DNA of 64,000 nucleotides, from contig NZ_POVU01000014.1 in NCBI RefSeq assembly GCF_003261585.1, positions 1 to 64,000 on the forward strand. Direction: 5' to 3'. The position numbers were made by a program, and so were the translations under genes. Within the stretch, counting starts at the first letter, position 1, and every line of letters starts with the position of its first letter. This DNA is from Acinetobacter sp. MB5 (GTDB lineage: Bacteria; Pseudomonadota; Gammaproteobacteria; Pseudomonadales; Moraxellaceae). The notes below the pieces were generated by a model, which had not been told where the DNA came from, ran no database searches, and was given only the letters and a program-made list of their open reading frames with translations. This document shows, piece after piece, positions 39,526 through 48,443 of the stretch.

Positions 39526-39546
39526 GTGTTGCTTTAGACGCAACAC
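39526..39546. promoter_or_regulatory. LysR-type operator, copy 1 (upstream of DUF3100 gene)
   Basis: Seven-base arms GTGTTGC and GCAACAC flank TTTAGAC. The core fits the LysR box T-N11-A (TGC-N7-GCA). The inner 19 bp differ at one base from the site at 44663-44681 in front of the divergent LysR gene. Confidence 0.75.
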
Positions 39547-39563
39547 AAAAATCTGTTTAATAT

Positions 39564-40943
39564 TTAGCATTCAATGGCATTGACGGCTAAGCCACCCTGA
39601 GAAGTTTCTTTATATTTTTCAGACATATCCTTGCCTGTCGCTTTCATGGTTTGAATCACTTTGTCCAAAGAGACAAAATGTTCACCATCTCCACGCAGCG
39701 CCATTTGTGCCGCATTAATCGCCTTAACCGCAGCGATGGCATTGCGCTCGATACATGGAATTTGCACCAGCCCCCCAATCGGATCACAGGTCAGTCCAAG
39801 ATTGTGTTCCAGTCCAATTTCGGCTGCATTTTCAACCTGTTGTGGAGTGCCGCCAAACATTTCAGCTAACCCTGCCGAGGCCATGGCACAGGCTGAGCCA
39901 ACCTCGCCCTGACAACCGACTTCTGCCCCTGAAATTGAGGCATTAAGCTTGCATAAAATTCCAATGGCTGCCGCGGCAAGGAAAAACCGAACTATCAGAT
40001 CGTCACTGATAGATGGGTCATGTTTCAAATAATAATACAGTACTGCAGGAATAATGCCTGATGCTCCATTGGTGGGAGCAGTGACCACTCGTCCGCCTGC
40101 GGCATTTTCTTCATTCACGGCTAGTGCATATAAATTCACCCATTCAATGGCTTGAAAGGATGAAAAAATAAGCTGCTTTCGCGTGTGGTTTTGCAGCATG
40201 TGATGCAGTTTTTTGGCTCGGCGTTTGACCTGTAAACCACCAGGAAGTATGCCCTCATTGTTTAAACCATTCTGGATACATTGCTGCATCACCGACCAAA
40301 TTGACAGAATCTTTTGCCGAATCTGTTCTTCGCTATGCCACGTTTTTTCATTTTCGAGCATAATCTGGCTGATACTACATTGCTGCTGTTGGCTGTGTGC
40401 CAAAAGTTCAGCGGCATTTCGAAAGGGAAAGGGCACATCCTGTGTGGTCTGGGTGGGTGTAGGCTGAGAAATATCCGCATGCTCTAAAATAAATCCACCA
40501 CCGACAGAATAATAGGTGTTGCTATAAAGAATCTGTTGTTGTGAGTCAAACCCCGTAATGCTCATGGCATTGGGATGATAAGGCAGAGATTCACTGGAAA
40601 AAATTAAATCGTTTGCAGAACAAAATCCAATTTTATGTTGCTGATTGAGATTTAAGGTCTGCTGCTGAGCAATTTCGTCTAAATACTGCACATTGTTACG
40701 GGTATCAATGGTTTCGGGGTGAAAACCCATCAGTCCCAGTAAAATGGCTTGATCGGTTGCATGACCCACACCCGTAGCTGACAGTGAACCATATAAGGTG
40801 ATTTCAATACGATGAATTGAAGTCAACAACTGTTGCTGTTGCAGCATTGCAACATATTGATAGGCAGCCCGCATTGGCCCAACCGTATGCGAACTGGAGG
40901 GGCCAATGCCAATTTTAAATAGGTCAAATACACTGAGTGTCAT
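39564..40943 (-). CDS. sdaA: L-serine ammonia-lyase, iron-sulphur type
   Basis: A 459-residue single-chain L-serine dehydratase. The beta domain starts '[24 protein letters not shown]'. The alpha part has '[20 protein letters not shown]', '[17 protein letters not shown]' and '[18 protein letters not shown]', which supply the [4Fe-4S] cysteines. It converts L-serine to pyruvate and ammonia. It is the fourth gene of the run controlled by the LysR at 44701, so here it may handle serine or a serine analogue released by the upstream enzymes rather than housekeeping serine. Confidence 0.92.
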   Translation of the reverse strand: MTLSVFDLFKIGIGPSSSHTVGPMRAAYQYVAMLQQQQLLTSIHRIEITLYGSLSATGVGHATDQAILLGLMGFHPETIDTRNNVQYLDEIAQQQTLNLNQQHKIGFCSANDLIFSSESLPYHPNAMSITGFDSQQQILYSNTYYSVGGGFILEHADISQPTPTQTTQDVPFPFRNAAELLAHSQQQQCSISQIMLENEKTWHSEEQIRQKILSIWSVMQQCIQNGLNNEGILPGGLQVKRRAKKLHHMLQNHTRKQLIFSSFQAIEWVNLYALAVNEENAAGGRVVTAPTNGASGIIPAVLYYYLKHDPSISDDLIVRFFLAAAAIGILCKLNASISGAEVGCQGEVGSACAMASAGLAEMFGGTPQQVENAAEIGLEHNLGLTCDPIGGLVQIPCIERNAIAAVKAINAAQMALRGDGEHFVSLDKVIQTMKATGKDMSEKYKETSQGGLAVNAIEC

Positions 40944-40960
40944 TGAGTTGTTTTATCTCA

Positions 40961-42115
40961 TTATGGCTTGAGTTGGGTTTCAACAAGGGTTTTCCAAAAT
41001 AAAACGCCTGTTTCAATGATGTCATCATTGAAGTCATAGTAAGCATTATGCAGGGGTTTAGACGGAGTTGATCCATCTGCGCCGAGCCAGAAATATGCCC
41101 CAGGGCAGCTTTCAAGCATGCAGGCGAAATCTTCTGAAGCCATTGTGGGTTGAATATCCCAATGTACTTTGTCTGCCCCCAGAATTTCGATTGCGGTTTC
41201 ACGCACATACTGGGCTTGTTGTGCATGGTTCATGGTGACTGGATAACCTGGGAAAAATTCAATTGAACCATCCACCTGAAATATTTTTGGAATATCTTGA
41301 ACCATCTGTTCAATACGGGCTTTGACCATTTTGCGGACATCAGGGTGCAGACAACGCATTGTCCCGCGAAGGGTGACTTTTTCAGGAATAATATTAATGG
41401 CTTCGCCACCATTAAACTGGGTAATGCTGACAACTGCACTTTCCAGTGGAGATACTTGTCGAGACACAATCGTTTGCAAAGCAAGAACCAGTTGTGAAGC
41501 GGCGACAATCGGATCATGCCCTTTTTCGGGCATGGCTGCATGACAGCTTTTACCCATCAGGGTGATTTCAAAAGAATCGAGTGATGCCATCATTGCACCA
41601 GGATTGACGCCAATATGCCCCGCAGGTAGCCCCGGCCAGTTGTGTAGACCATAAATGGCATCCATCGGATATTTTTCAAATAAACCTTCTTCCACCATTT
41701 TGATTGCACCCCCCAGATTTTCTTCTGCGGGTTGAAATACAAAGTGTACTGTGCCTTTAAAATTTCGTGTTTCACTTAAAATTTTAGCCGCCCCCAGTAA
41801 AATTGAGGTATGTCCATCATGTCCACAGGCATGCATGACGCCTTGATGTTTAGACTTATGCTCAATATTGCCCAATTCGGTAAACGGTAAGGCATCCATG
41901 TCTGCGCGCAAACCGATGGTTGGGCCATCGCCTTGCTCAAGTGTCGCAATGACACCTGTTCCAGCCAGTCCAACATCGACTTTTAACCCAAAAGAACGTA
42001 GATATTGCGCCACTTTTTCAGAGGTCTGAAATTCCTGAAAACCTGTTTCTGGATGTGCATGAAAATCATGTCGCCAAGATTTGACTTGATCTAATAAGTT
42101 TTTGGTGATTGTCAT
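40961..42115 (-). CDS. M20-family metallo-amidohydrolase (hippurate hydrolase-like)
   Basis: A 384-residue M20D peptidase/aminoacylase. Metal-binding and catalytic motifs are 'RADMDALPF', 'HACGHDGHTSILLGAA', 'FQPAEENLGGA' and 'YGLHNWPGLPAGHIGV'; near the end 'MASEDFACMLESCPGAYFWLG' supplies the last ligand. Such enzymes remove acyl groups from amino acids (hippurate, N-acetyl or indole-acetyl conjugates). It lies 17 bp before sdaA and 2 bp after the ALDH gene, so it belongs to one operon. The substrate could be an N-acylated hydroxy-amino acid. Confidence 0.87.
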   Translation of the reverse strand: MTITKNLLDQVKSWRHDFHAHPETGFQEFQTSEKVAQYLRSFGLKVDVGLAGTGVIATLEQGDGPTIGLRADMDALPFTELGNIEHKSKHQGVMHACGHDGHTSILLGAAKILSETRNFKGTVHFVFQPAEENLGGAIKMVEEGLFEKYPMDAIYGLHNWPGLPAGHIGVNPGAMMASLDSFEITLMGKSCHAAMPEKGHDPIVAASQLVLALQTIVSRQVSPLESAVVSITQFNGGEAINIIPEKVTLRGTMRCLHPDVRKMVKARIEQMVQDIPKIFQVDGSIEFFPGYPVTMNHAQQAQYVRETAIEILGADKVHWDIQPTMASEDFACMLESCPGAYFWLGADGSTPSKPLHNAYYDFNDDIIETGVLFWKTLVETQLKP

Positions 42116-42117
42116 GT

Positions 42118-43632
42118 TTATCCCTCACTTGGGCCATATTTAAAACTGAACGTTGGTTGATTGGCTGTTTCAACCCAAACACTTTTTACTTCACTATATT
42201 CACGAAGTGCATCTAAACCTGAGGAGCGTCCATAGCCACTTTGTTTATATCCACCAAATGGTGAACTGACATGAATGGTTTTATAACTGTTAATCCAGAA
42301 TGTTCCCGCTTTAACGCTGGCTGCGACACGGTGAGCCCGTGCGACATCATTGGTCCAAACCGCACCTGCCAGTCCAAAATTGCTTTGATTGGCAATACGG
42401 ACAGCATCTTCTTCATCTTTAAATGGAATTGCAACGACGACAGGGCCAAAGATTTCTTCTTGGGCACAGCGCATTTCATTATTGCCTACCAAAACCGTCG
42501 GCTGAATATAAAACCCTTCATCCGATAAGATCGGCTGAGTATTTCCTGCAATCGTTGCACCTTCTTCCTGTGCAATGTTTAACATATGACAGACATGTTC
42601 AAATTGCTTGCGATTGTTGATCGGGCCAATATCAATGCTCGGACTTTCAGGATTCCCCACTTTGATTTTCTGTGATGCCGTTGCAAGTTGCGCTACAAAA
42701 GTCTCAAAAATACTGTCTTGAACCAAAAGGCGTGAACCAGAAACACAACTTTGACCCGCGCCACCAAAGATGGCTGCCATCGCACCCTGACGTGCCTGAT
42801 CTAAGTTGGCATCTTCAAAGATGATATTGGCAGATTTACCCCCGAGTTCTAAAACACAAGGAATACAACGTGCAGCAGCAGCGCTGGCAATATGTCGACC
42901 CGTTTGCGGAGAACCCACAAAGCAGACTTTGCCAATGTCGGCTTGCGCAATAATTTCCTGACCAATGGTGTGCCCATAACCAGCGATCACGTTCACCAAG
43001 CCTTTGGGTGCTCCTGCCAGTTCAATCATCTTGGCAACCAAAATCGAGCTGACTGGGGTGAGTTCAGACGGTTTTAAAATCACGGCATTTCCCGCCGCCA
43101 ACGCAGGTGCAAGTTGCCAACCACAGGTGAAGATCGGTGCATTCCACGGAGTGATCTGAAACACGGTTCCGATAGGTTCATAACGGACATAGTTTAAATG
43201 ACTGGTCGGAACAGGTATGACCTCACCATGTAATTTATCTGTCCATCCCGCATAGTATTCAAACATTTCGGCAACACGCAGCACTTCACCTTTTGCATCA
43301 TTGATCGGCTTGTTTGATGTTAAACATTCAACCTGAGCAAGATATTCCGCTTGCTGACGAATCAGTTGTGCAACCTGAAAAAGAATGCGTCCACGCTGTG
43401 CAGCGGTCTGTTGTTGCCATTGCTGCTGTGCCTGATGAGCAACTTGATCTAATGTTGCGATAATCGATGGATCTGCATCACGAAACGAAAGCAGTAGAGA
43501 GGCATCATGTGCACGGTAAAGCTGAATTTCTTCACCTGTACCCAAGACAATTTCACCATTAATCAAGCTGCCAATTTCAGTGAAATCAGGGAGAAAATTT
43601 TGTATTAAGGATTGTATTGAGTTATTGATCAT
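42118..43632 (-). CDS. NAD(P)-dependent aldehyde dehydrogenase
   Basis: A 504-residue ALDH-superfamily enzyme: 'GTVFQITPWNAPIFTCGWQLAPALAAGNAVILKPSE' spans the Rossmann part (about residues 155-190), 'VLELGGKSANIIF' holds the general base and 'GGAGQSCVSGSRL' the nucleophilic cysteine. ATG at 43632 is chosen because AGGAG lies 7-8 nt upstream; the open frame extends 11 codons further. It overlaps the preceding dehydrogenase gene by 11 bp. The aldehyde substrate is not predictable; members act on benzaldehyde, betaine aldehyde or semialdehydes. Confidence 0.9.
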   Translation of the reverse strand: MINNSIQSLIQNFLPDFTEIGSLINGEIVLGTGEEIQLYRAHDASLLLSFRDADPSIIATLDQVAHQAQQQWQQQTAAQRGRILFQVAQLIRQQAEYLAQVECLTSNKPINDAKGEVLRVAEMFEYYAGWTDKLHGEVIPVPTSHLNYVRYEPIGTVFQITPWNAPIFTCGWQLAPALAAGNAVILKPSELTPVSSILVAKMIELAGAPKGLVNVIAGYGHTIGQEIIAQADIGKVCFVGSPQTGRHIASAAAARCIPCVLELGGKSANIIFEDANLDQARQGAMAAIFGGAGQSCVSGSRLLVQDSIFETFVAQLATASQKIKVGNPESPSIDIGPINNRKQFEHVCHMLNIAQEEGATIAGNTQPILSDEGFYIQPTVLVGNNEMRCAQEEIFGPVVVAIPFKDEEDAVRIANQSNFGLAGAVWTNDVARAHRVAASVKAGTFWINSYKTIHVSSPFGGYKQSGYGRSSGLDALREYSEVKSVWVETANQPTFSFKYGPSEG

Positions 43633-44521
43633 TTTCATTCTCCTGATGAGAAAAAAGGGCGGCATCGGTTTGCTTGACGATGCAGTTAAAATCCTCGCTA
43701 TCGGCGATGAGTTGCTTGCTGTCTTGCCACATTTGAATAATCTGTTGCGATAGCGGCAAGTTGAGGTCGAGCTGATCCGCTAAAGACTGCGCCAAGCCGA
43801 CATCCTTACGCATCAACCCCATTGTAAAACCCGAGTCATAACGTTGATTGAGAATCCATTTCGGGAAAGAAACTTCGCTCACGGCACTGCGTCCTGAACC
43901 TGCATTAATTCCTTCTAATAATTTTTCAGGCGACACCCCTGCATGGTGAGCCAAACTGACTGCTTCAGCCGTCGTAATCAAATGTGCTGCTGCCAGTAGG
44001 TTATTGGCAATTTTGACGACATTTCCTGAGCCAACATCACCGACATGCACCTGAGTTTTACTCATCGCCTGTAATATAGGCTGTACTTGCTGAAAAACAG
44101 TTTCATCTGCGCCAACCACCATGGTCATGGTGCCTGTTGCAGCGCCAATTGGCCCACCAGAAACAGGTGCATCAATGAACTGGATGCCTTTTTGTTGCAG
44201 GGCTTGAGCAACTTTACGACTGGTTTCAGGCGTTGATGTCGTCGTATCGATCACGATTAAGTCTGAGATGGCATGGGTTAATACGCCATTTTCACCTAAA
44301 CAAACCGCTTCTACATGTTCAGCTTTTGGCAGGGAAAGAATCAGGACTTCAATCTGGCTCAATAATTCACTTAAATTTTGAGTTGTTTTTATGCCGTTCT
44401 CAGTCGCTTTGTGTCTGGCTGCTGGATTCAGATCGAAACCATAAACATCAAATGATTTTTTAAGCAGGGTAGATGCCATCCCCGCGCCCATATTGCCTAA
44501 TCCTAATATCCCAACTTTCAT
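43622..44521 (-). CDS. 3-hydroxyisobutyrate dehydrogenase-family protein
   Basis: A 299-residue beta-hydroxyacid dehydrogenase (MmsB/GarR type): NAD motif 'VGILGLGNMGAGMA', substrate motif 'FIDAPVSGGPIGAATGTMT', catalytic lysine in 'GNVVKIANNLLAA'. It oxidises a 3-hydroxy acid or reduces a semialdehyde. It is the first gene of the leftward run and is divergent from the LysR gene, with the shared operator between them. The next enzyme, an ALDH, would oxidise a semialdehyde product. Confidence 0.87.
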   Translation of the reverse strand: MKVGILGLGNMGAGMASTLLKKSFDVYGFDLNPAARHKATENGIKTTQNLSELLSQIEVLILSLPKAEHVEAVCLGENGVLTHAISDLIVIDTTTSTPETSRKVAQALQQKGIQFIDAPVSGGPIGAATGTMTMVVGADETVFQQVQPILQAMSKTQVHVGDVGSGNVVKIANNLLAAAHLITTAEAVSLAHHAGVSPEKLLEGINAGSGRSAVSEVSFPKWILNQRYDSGFTMGLMRKDVGLAQSLADQLDLNLPLSQQIIQMWQDSKQLIADSEDFNCIVKQTDAALFSHQENENDQ

Positions 44522-44662
44522 ATTTATTTCCTTGTTTTAAAACGCTTCTTTTTAAAACACTGAGCAGTGGAAGAATGAAACGTCATCTTCTTATTGACTA
44601 AATTTCAGCTAGGAGTATAGACAGCGCATAATGTTCTATTCAATAATCTAAAAATGCACATT

Positions 44663-44681
44663 TGTTGCTTTAAACGCAACA
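44663..44681. promoter_or_regulatory. LysR-type operator, copy 2 (divergent LysR/dehydrogenase region)
   Basis: TGTTGC and GCAACA flank TTTAAAC; the core fits T-N11-A. It lies 19 bp before the LysR ATG and about 140 bp before the dehydrogenase start, a position suited to autoregulation and divergent control. It matches copy 1 at 18 of 19 bases. Confidence 0.75.
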
Positions 44682-44700
44682 CTGATAAAGGCGTTTGCCC

Positions 44701-45603
44701 ATGAGTATTTTGCAAGAAAACCGAATTAAATTTTTCTATGAGGCGGCCAAAAGGGGAAGTGTTCGCGCAGCAGCCGATTTTTTTGATGTCGCACCTTCTG
44801 CGATTAGTCGGCAAATTAGTGCACTCGAAAGTGAGCTTGCTGTTGTGCTGATTGAGCGGCATCGGCGTGGGGTAAAACCGACAGAAGCGGGTGAGTATTT
44901 ACTGGAATATTATAAAAACCGTCTGATCGAACAGGATAATTTATTAGAATCTTTTCAATTACTTAAGGGACTGCAAAAGGGCACGCTGACTTTGGCGATA
45001 GGCGAGGGTTATATCTCAAAAGTTTCTGAAGTACTTTCATTATTTTCCGAAAAATACCCTGCAATTAAAACCTATTTGAGTATCGCCTCAACCAATGAGG
45101 TTTTGCGGATGGTTTCTGAAGATGAAGCGCAGATTGGTGTTGTGTTTAATCCCAATCGCGACCCAAGAATCCGTTCCCATATGAGTTTTAACCATCCAAT
45201 GAGTGTGGTTGTCCATAAAGACCATGAATTAACTCAGAAAAATGAACCGATTTTACTCAAAGATATTTGTAAATACCGTCTGGCATTACCTGATACGACT
45301 CATGGAATTCGTCATCTGGTCAGTGATATTGAAAATGAAGCAGGGGTTATTTTATCGCCTACATTGATTTGTAATAACCTGCATACCTTGAAAATCTATG
45401 CCTCTTATGGCGGAGTGACGCTGATTCCTGCATTTATGGTGAATAATTCTGAAGGACAAAACTTGGAATTGGTTGCGCTGCCTTTGAAGAATCAGAGTAG
45501 TTTTTCTGAGAAAACTCATGTGGTCACCCGTTTGGGACGTCAACTGACTGTGGGTGCGGGGCATCTCATGCAGCTATTGATTCAACGGATTCAAGAGATT
45601 TAG
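44701..45603 (+). CDS. LysR-family regulator of the dehydrogenase-ALDH-amidohydrolase run
   Basis: A 300-residue LysR protein: HTH 'FYEAAKRGSVRAAADFFDVAPSAISRQISALE', split here over about residues 12-45; the effector domain has 'LTLAIGEGYISKVSEVL' and 'YASYGGVTLIPAFM'. ATG at 44701 is preferred over an in-frame TTG two codons upstream; AAAGG lies about 10 nt before it. It is divergent from the five-gene catabolic run and has a palindrome just in front of its start, so it probably controls the run and itself. Confidence 0.88.
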   Translation: MSILQENRIKFFYEAAKRGSVRAAADFFDVAPSAISRQISALESELAVVLIERHRRGVKPTEAGEYLLEYYKNRLIEQDNLLESFQLLKGLQKGTLTLAIGEGYISKVSEVLSLFSEKYPAIKTYLSIASTNEVLRMVSEDEAQIGVVFNPNRDPRIRSHMSFNHPMSVVVHKDHELTQKNEPILLKDICKYRLALPDTTHGIRHLVSDIENEAGVILSPTLICNNLHTLKIYASYGGVTLIPAFMVNNSEGQNLELVALPLKNQSSFSEKTHVVTRLGRQLTVGAGHLMQLLIQRIQEI

Positions 45604-45703
45604 TCTGTTTAAGGAGTTTATTGGATATTCTTATTTTTCTTAGACAAGTAGTTCAATCGTTTGGACACTTTATCTATTTATTCAGTTCATGAAAATTGAA
45701 AAA

Positions 45704-46324
45704 CTAAGTCTGAATATTAAAATGTTCAATTTGCCTGAATGTGAGATTTATCCGTGCAGTAGTGACACGTGTAGTTGGAGGTAAACGATGTAACCAGTGG
45801 GTTTGAGTGGTATCTTTCATGACTAACAAGCTACCATGTGCCAAAACAATTTCGACTTTTTCTTGAGAGACTTTATGTTTAAAGGAAAACTTCCGTTCAG
45901 CCCCAAAACTTAACGATGCAATAGCACCATTTTTTCTTAAATCGCTTTCCCCATCGCTATGCCACGCCATTCCTTCATTTCCATCGTGATAAAGATTCAG
46001 CAGGCAAGAATTAAAAGATTCGCCTGTATTTCGCTCTACAATTTCTTTTAATTCCAGTAATATACGATTCCAAGCTAAAGCATGCTTTGTAGTTTTGGAA
46101 TAGGTATATGAAAATGGATAATCTCCGTACCAAGCCACTTTCCGTTTGGTGATGATACGTTTCCCATAGATAATCGCTTCATCATTTTTCCAGTCAATTC
46201 CATGTAATAACTCATCGAAATACACATCAGATTGCTGTAGTGAAATGATTGAACCGAAATATAAAACTGTACCATCATACGGAAGTAAGTTTCGATTCAG
46301 ATTTTCATGCTCAAACAGATCCAT
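45704..46324 (-). CDS. alkB: AlkB-type 2-oxoglutarate/Fe(II) DNA dioxygenase
   Basis: A 206-residue AlkB-family protein, close to the ALKBH2-like bacterial type: 'NLLPYDGTVLYFGSIIS' at the start, iron ligands in 'WHSDGESDL' (HxD) and 'THWLHRLPPT' (distal His), and the 2OG-binding arginines in 'TTRVTTARINLTFR'. It reverses N-alkyl base lesions oxidatively. The open frame continues upstream to a GTG at 46414, but those 30 codons encode a piece of an Ada zinc domain, so ATG at 46324 (MDLFEHEN) is the likely start. Its ribosome site is weak. It is last in a leftward alkylation-repair set. Confidence 0.88.
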   Translation of the reverse strand: MDLFEHENLNRNLLPYDGTVLYFGSIISLQQSDVYFDELLHGIDWKNDEAIIYGKRIITKRKVAWYGDYPFSYTYSKTTKHALAWNRILLELKEIVERNTGESFNSCLLNLYHDGNEGMAWHSDGESDLRKNGAIASLSFGAERKFSFKHKVSQEKVEIVLAHGSLLVMKDTTQTHWLHRLPPTTRVTTARINLTFRQIEHFNIQT

Positions 46325-46475
46325 TTTTTCAAACCATAATTTCTTTTTTATACAATGCCTACAGGGGCGGCAGCCTAATCGCAAAGCTTCAGACACATCT
46401 TTAAAAACACACACGATTTTTGCGTTTCAAGCGTTTTCCTGAACGGCAATACAACGTGCCGTAAATTTTGAATAG
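46325..46475 (-). pseudogene. Remnant of Ada N-terminal zinc-binding domain
   Basis: Directly upstream of, and in frame with, alkB the sequence reads 'VCVFKDVSEALRLGCRPCRHC', the second half of the Ada methylphosphotriester domain including its last two zinc cysteines. In the next frame just upstream the first half is recognisable ('YGTLYCRSGKRLKRKN'), with the second cysteine of the usual CRPSC motif lost. A frameshift near 46415-46425 and a TGA separate the halves. The domain therefore cannot bind zinc as in intact Ada. Confidence 0.55.
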
Positions 46476-46556
46476 CTTATTTCCACCCTAAAGGTTTTTC
46501 CTTGTCCAAGTCAAAATCAAATCACTGAGTCTGTAATCAGTTCATGATGTCGCATT

Positions 46557-47288
46557 TTAACGGACTGCATCATGAAAAATAATCCCTAATGTATACCGTT
46601 CACCCCAATGAAGTGGGCTTACACCATGTTTCATATTGACGCGGTAATAGCCACGAGTTCCTTTTTCAGGTTTAAACTGTGTCGTAAAAATCAGTACATC
46701 TCCTTTTTGGGGTTGCAATACAGTCACTTTAGATTGAGCACGCGGAATGTGTTGAGTTAAAACAAACTCGCCACCTTGATAATCGACATTGACCTGACTT
46801 AAAAAAATGACCAGTTGAATTGGAAAATAAATTTCACCATATAAGTCTTGATGCAAGGTATTAAAGCCATCTTTACGGTACTTTAAAATTAATGGGGTTG
46901 CATAGCGTTGTCCATGTTCATGACACTGTTGCAAAAAATCCTGATGTGTTTCAGGGAAAACGGGTTCGAAATTCAGCGCTTTAAACCAAGCATTCGCAAT
47001 CGGCATGAGATATGAATACATTTGCGTACGTAGTTGCTGAATCAGGTGGGGTAAAGGGTAATTAAAATATTTGTACTCACCCAGTCCAAACCGATAACGT
47101 TGCATATCGACTGTTTTACGATACAGTGTTGGATGGACATAATTATTCTTTATAACGTCACATTGATACTCGGTTAAAAATTTTTCCAGTACCACAAATC
47201 CACGATCATGCATTGTTTGAGCAATTGAATCCCAATCCAGTTCAGCAAGTTGATGTTTAAAATATTCTGCTAACTCAGCCGAGTTCAT
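46557..47288 (-). CDS. 2-oxoglutarate/Fe(II)-dependent oxygenase, prolyl-hydroxylase-like
   Basis: A 243-residue protein: 'RGFVVLEKFLTEYQCDVI' at the start, 'LKYRKDGFNTLHQDLYGE' with the HxD iron pair, 'YQGGEFVLTQHIPRAQS' and 'MKHGVSPLHWGERYTLGIIFHD' with the distal His and 2OG-binding Arg. This is the P4Hc/2OG-FeII_Oxy layout. ATG at 47288 is chosen because AAGGAG lies 9 nt upstream; it overlaps the end of the ada-like gene by 14 bp. Embedded between ada-like and alkB genes, it probably acts in alkylation response, but its substrate is unknown. Confidence 0.8.
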   Translation of the reverse strand: MNSAELAEYFKHQLAELDWDSIAQTMHDRGFVVLEKFLTEYQCDVIKNNYVHPTLYRKTVDMQRYRFGLGEYKYFNYPLPHLIQQLRTQMYSYLMPIANAWFKALNFEPVFPETHQDFLQQCHEHGQRYATPLILKYRKDGFNTLHQDLYGEIYFPIQLVIFLSQVNVDYQGGEFVLTQHIPRAQSKVTVLQPQKGDVLIFTTQFKPEKGTRGYYRVNMKHGVSPLHWGERYTLGIIFHDAVR

Positions 47289-48126
47289 GTGTTTTTGCTC
47301 CTTCCCAGCCAATAATGGCAGTTTTTCGCGTTGTTCCCCACATGTACCCCCCAAAATGTCCAGAGGATTGAATTACCCTGTGACATGGAATGAGAAAGGC
47401 AACAGGATTACTCCCAATTGCTGTACCTACCGCACGGGCCGCTTTGTCATTGCCTATACCCTTGGCAATTTCACCATATGTTGTCAGCTCTCCCATCGGA
47501 ATTTTAAGTAAGCTTTCCCAAACCTTAAGCTGAAATTCCGTGCCTTTAAGATGCAGCTTAATTTTAGATAAATCGCCATGATTTAATTGAAAAACGCTAA
47601 TTGCCTGCTTTTGCAAGGCATCTTCTTGCTGCACAAATTTTGCATGTGGAAACTGAGCTTTAAGCTGTGTAAAAGCATTTTCATGGTCTTCTGTAAAAGC
47701 CATGAAGCAAATGCCTCTGACTGTAGATGCAATAATGATGGAACCAAAAACTGTTTCTGAAAAACTGTAATTAATTTGCAACGAAGCACCGCCATTTTTA
47801 TATTCAGCAGGGGACATCCCTTCGATCTGTATAAATAGATCATGCAAACGACTAGTGCTTGAAAGGCCTGTATGAAATGTGGCGTCTAATACACTGTTCT
47901 CTTTATGATTTTTTAAAATAGTTTTGGCATGTTCCAGACTAATATATTGCAAAAATTTCTTAGGGCTGATTCCTGCCCACTCAGTGAAGATTCGCTGAAA
48001 ATGTGCCTGACTTAAATGAATATGTTCTGCGATCTTCGATAAACTTGGCTGTTCCTTGAAGTTTTGATTGATATATTCAATTGCTTTTGCAATCCGAATA
48101 TAATTCGTGTCGTCTGACATGGTCAC
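47275..48126 (-). CDS. AraC HTH fused to O6-alkylguanine-DNA methyltransferase (Ada lacking N-domain)
   Basis: A 283-residue protein. The AraC-type HTH fills the first third ('AIEYINQNFKEQPSLSKIAEHIHLSQAHFQRIFTEWAGISPKKFLQYI', split over residues 16-64). The MGMT domain follows, with 'GTEFQLKVWESLLKIPMGELTTYGEIA' and the acceptor cysteine in 'PVAFLIPCHRVIQSSG'. The zinc-binding triester domain of full Ada is missing; a dead copy lies two genes downstream. It repairs O6-alkylguanine and may regulate the set. It is the first gene of ada-like/2OG oxygenase/alkB. Confidence 0.9.
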   Translation of the reverse strand: MTMSDDTNYIRIAKAIEYINQNFKEQPSLSKIAEHIHLSQAHFQRIFTEWAGISPKKFLQYISLEHAKTILKNHKENSVLDATFHTGLSSTSRLHDLFIQIEGMSPAEYKNGGASLQINYSFSETVFGSIIIASTVRGICFMAFTEDHENAFTQLKAQFPHAKFVQQEDALQKQAISVFQLNHGDLSKIKLHLKGTEFQLKVWESLLKIPMGELTTYGEIAKGIGNDKAARAVGTAIGSNPVAFLIPCHRVIQSSGHFGGYMWGTTRKTAIIGWEGAKTHELG

Positions 48127-48443
48127 TCACAGAAATCATTTAACTTAAGTAAAACATTACCAAATAGAATGTCTGAGAAAAATCCGAATCTTGCTATTTA
48201 TGATGTCATCAATGCTTTGGATGATATTTTTCATGGCAACATCCATAAAATTGAAAAGAGATCAGAGTGTATCGTGACCAATTTTTCAGTTAGGATAAGA
48301 GGTTACGTTGAATAGAATTTAGATATATTAATTAATAACCAAGTTGTTAAATATTAAAATTTACTAGAGCGTATCTTCATTTGAAAAATTGGTTTTAAAT
48401 GTTTAAAAGAGTTATTTAAATCCTTTTATTTATATATTTTTCA
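48127..48443. other. Intergenic region at the border of the mobile zone
   Basis: About 320 bp. GAGCGTATCTTCATTTG near 48367-48383 is a plausible left end of the following IS. Otherwise no gene is seen. Confidence 0.4.
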
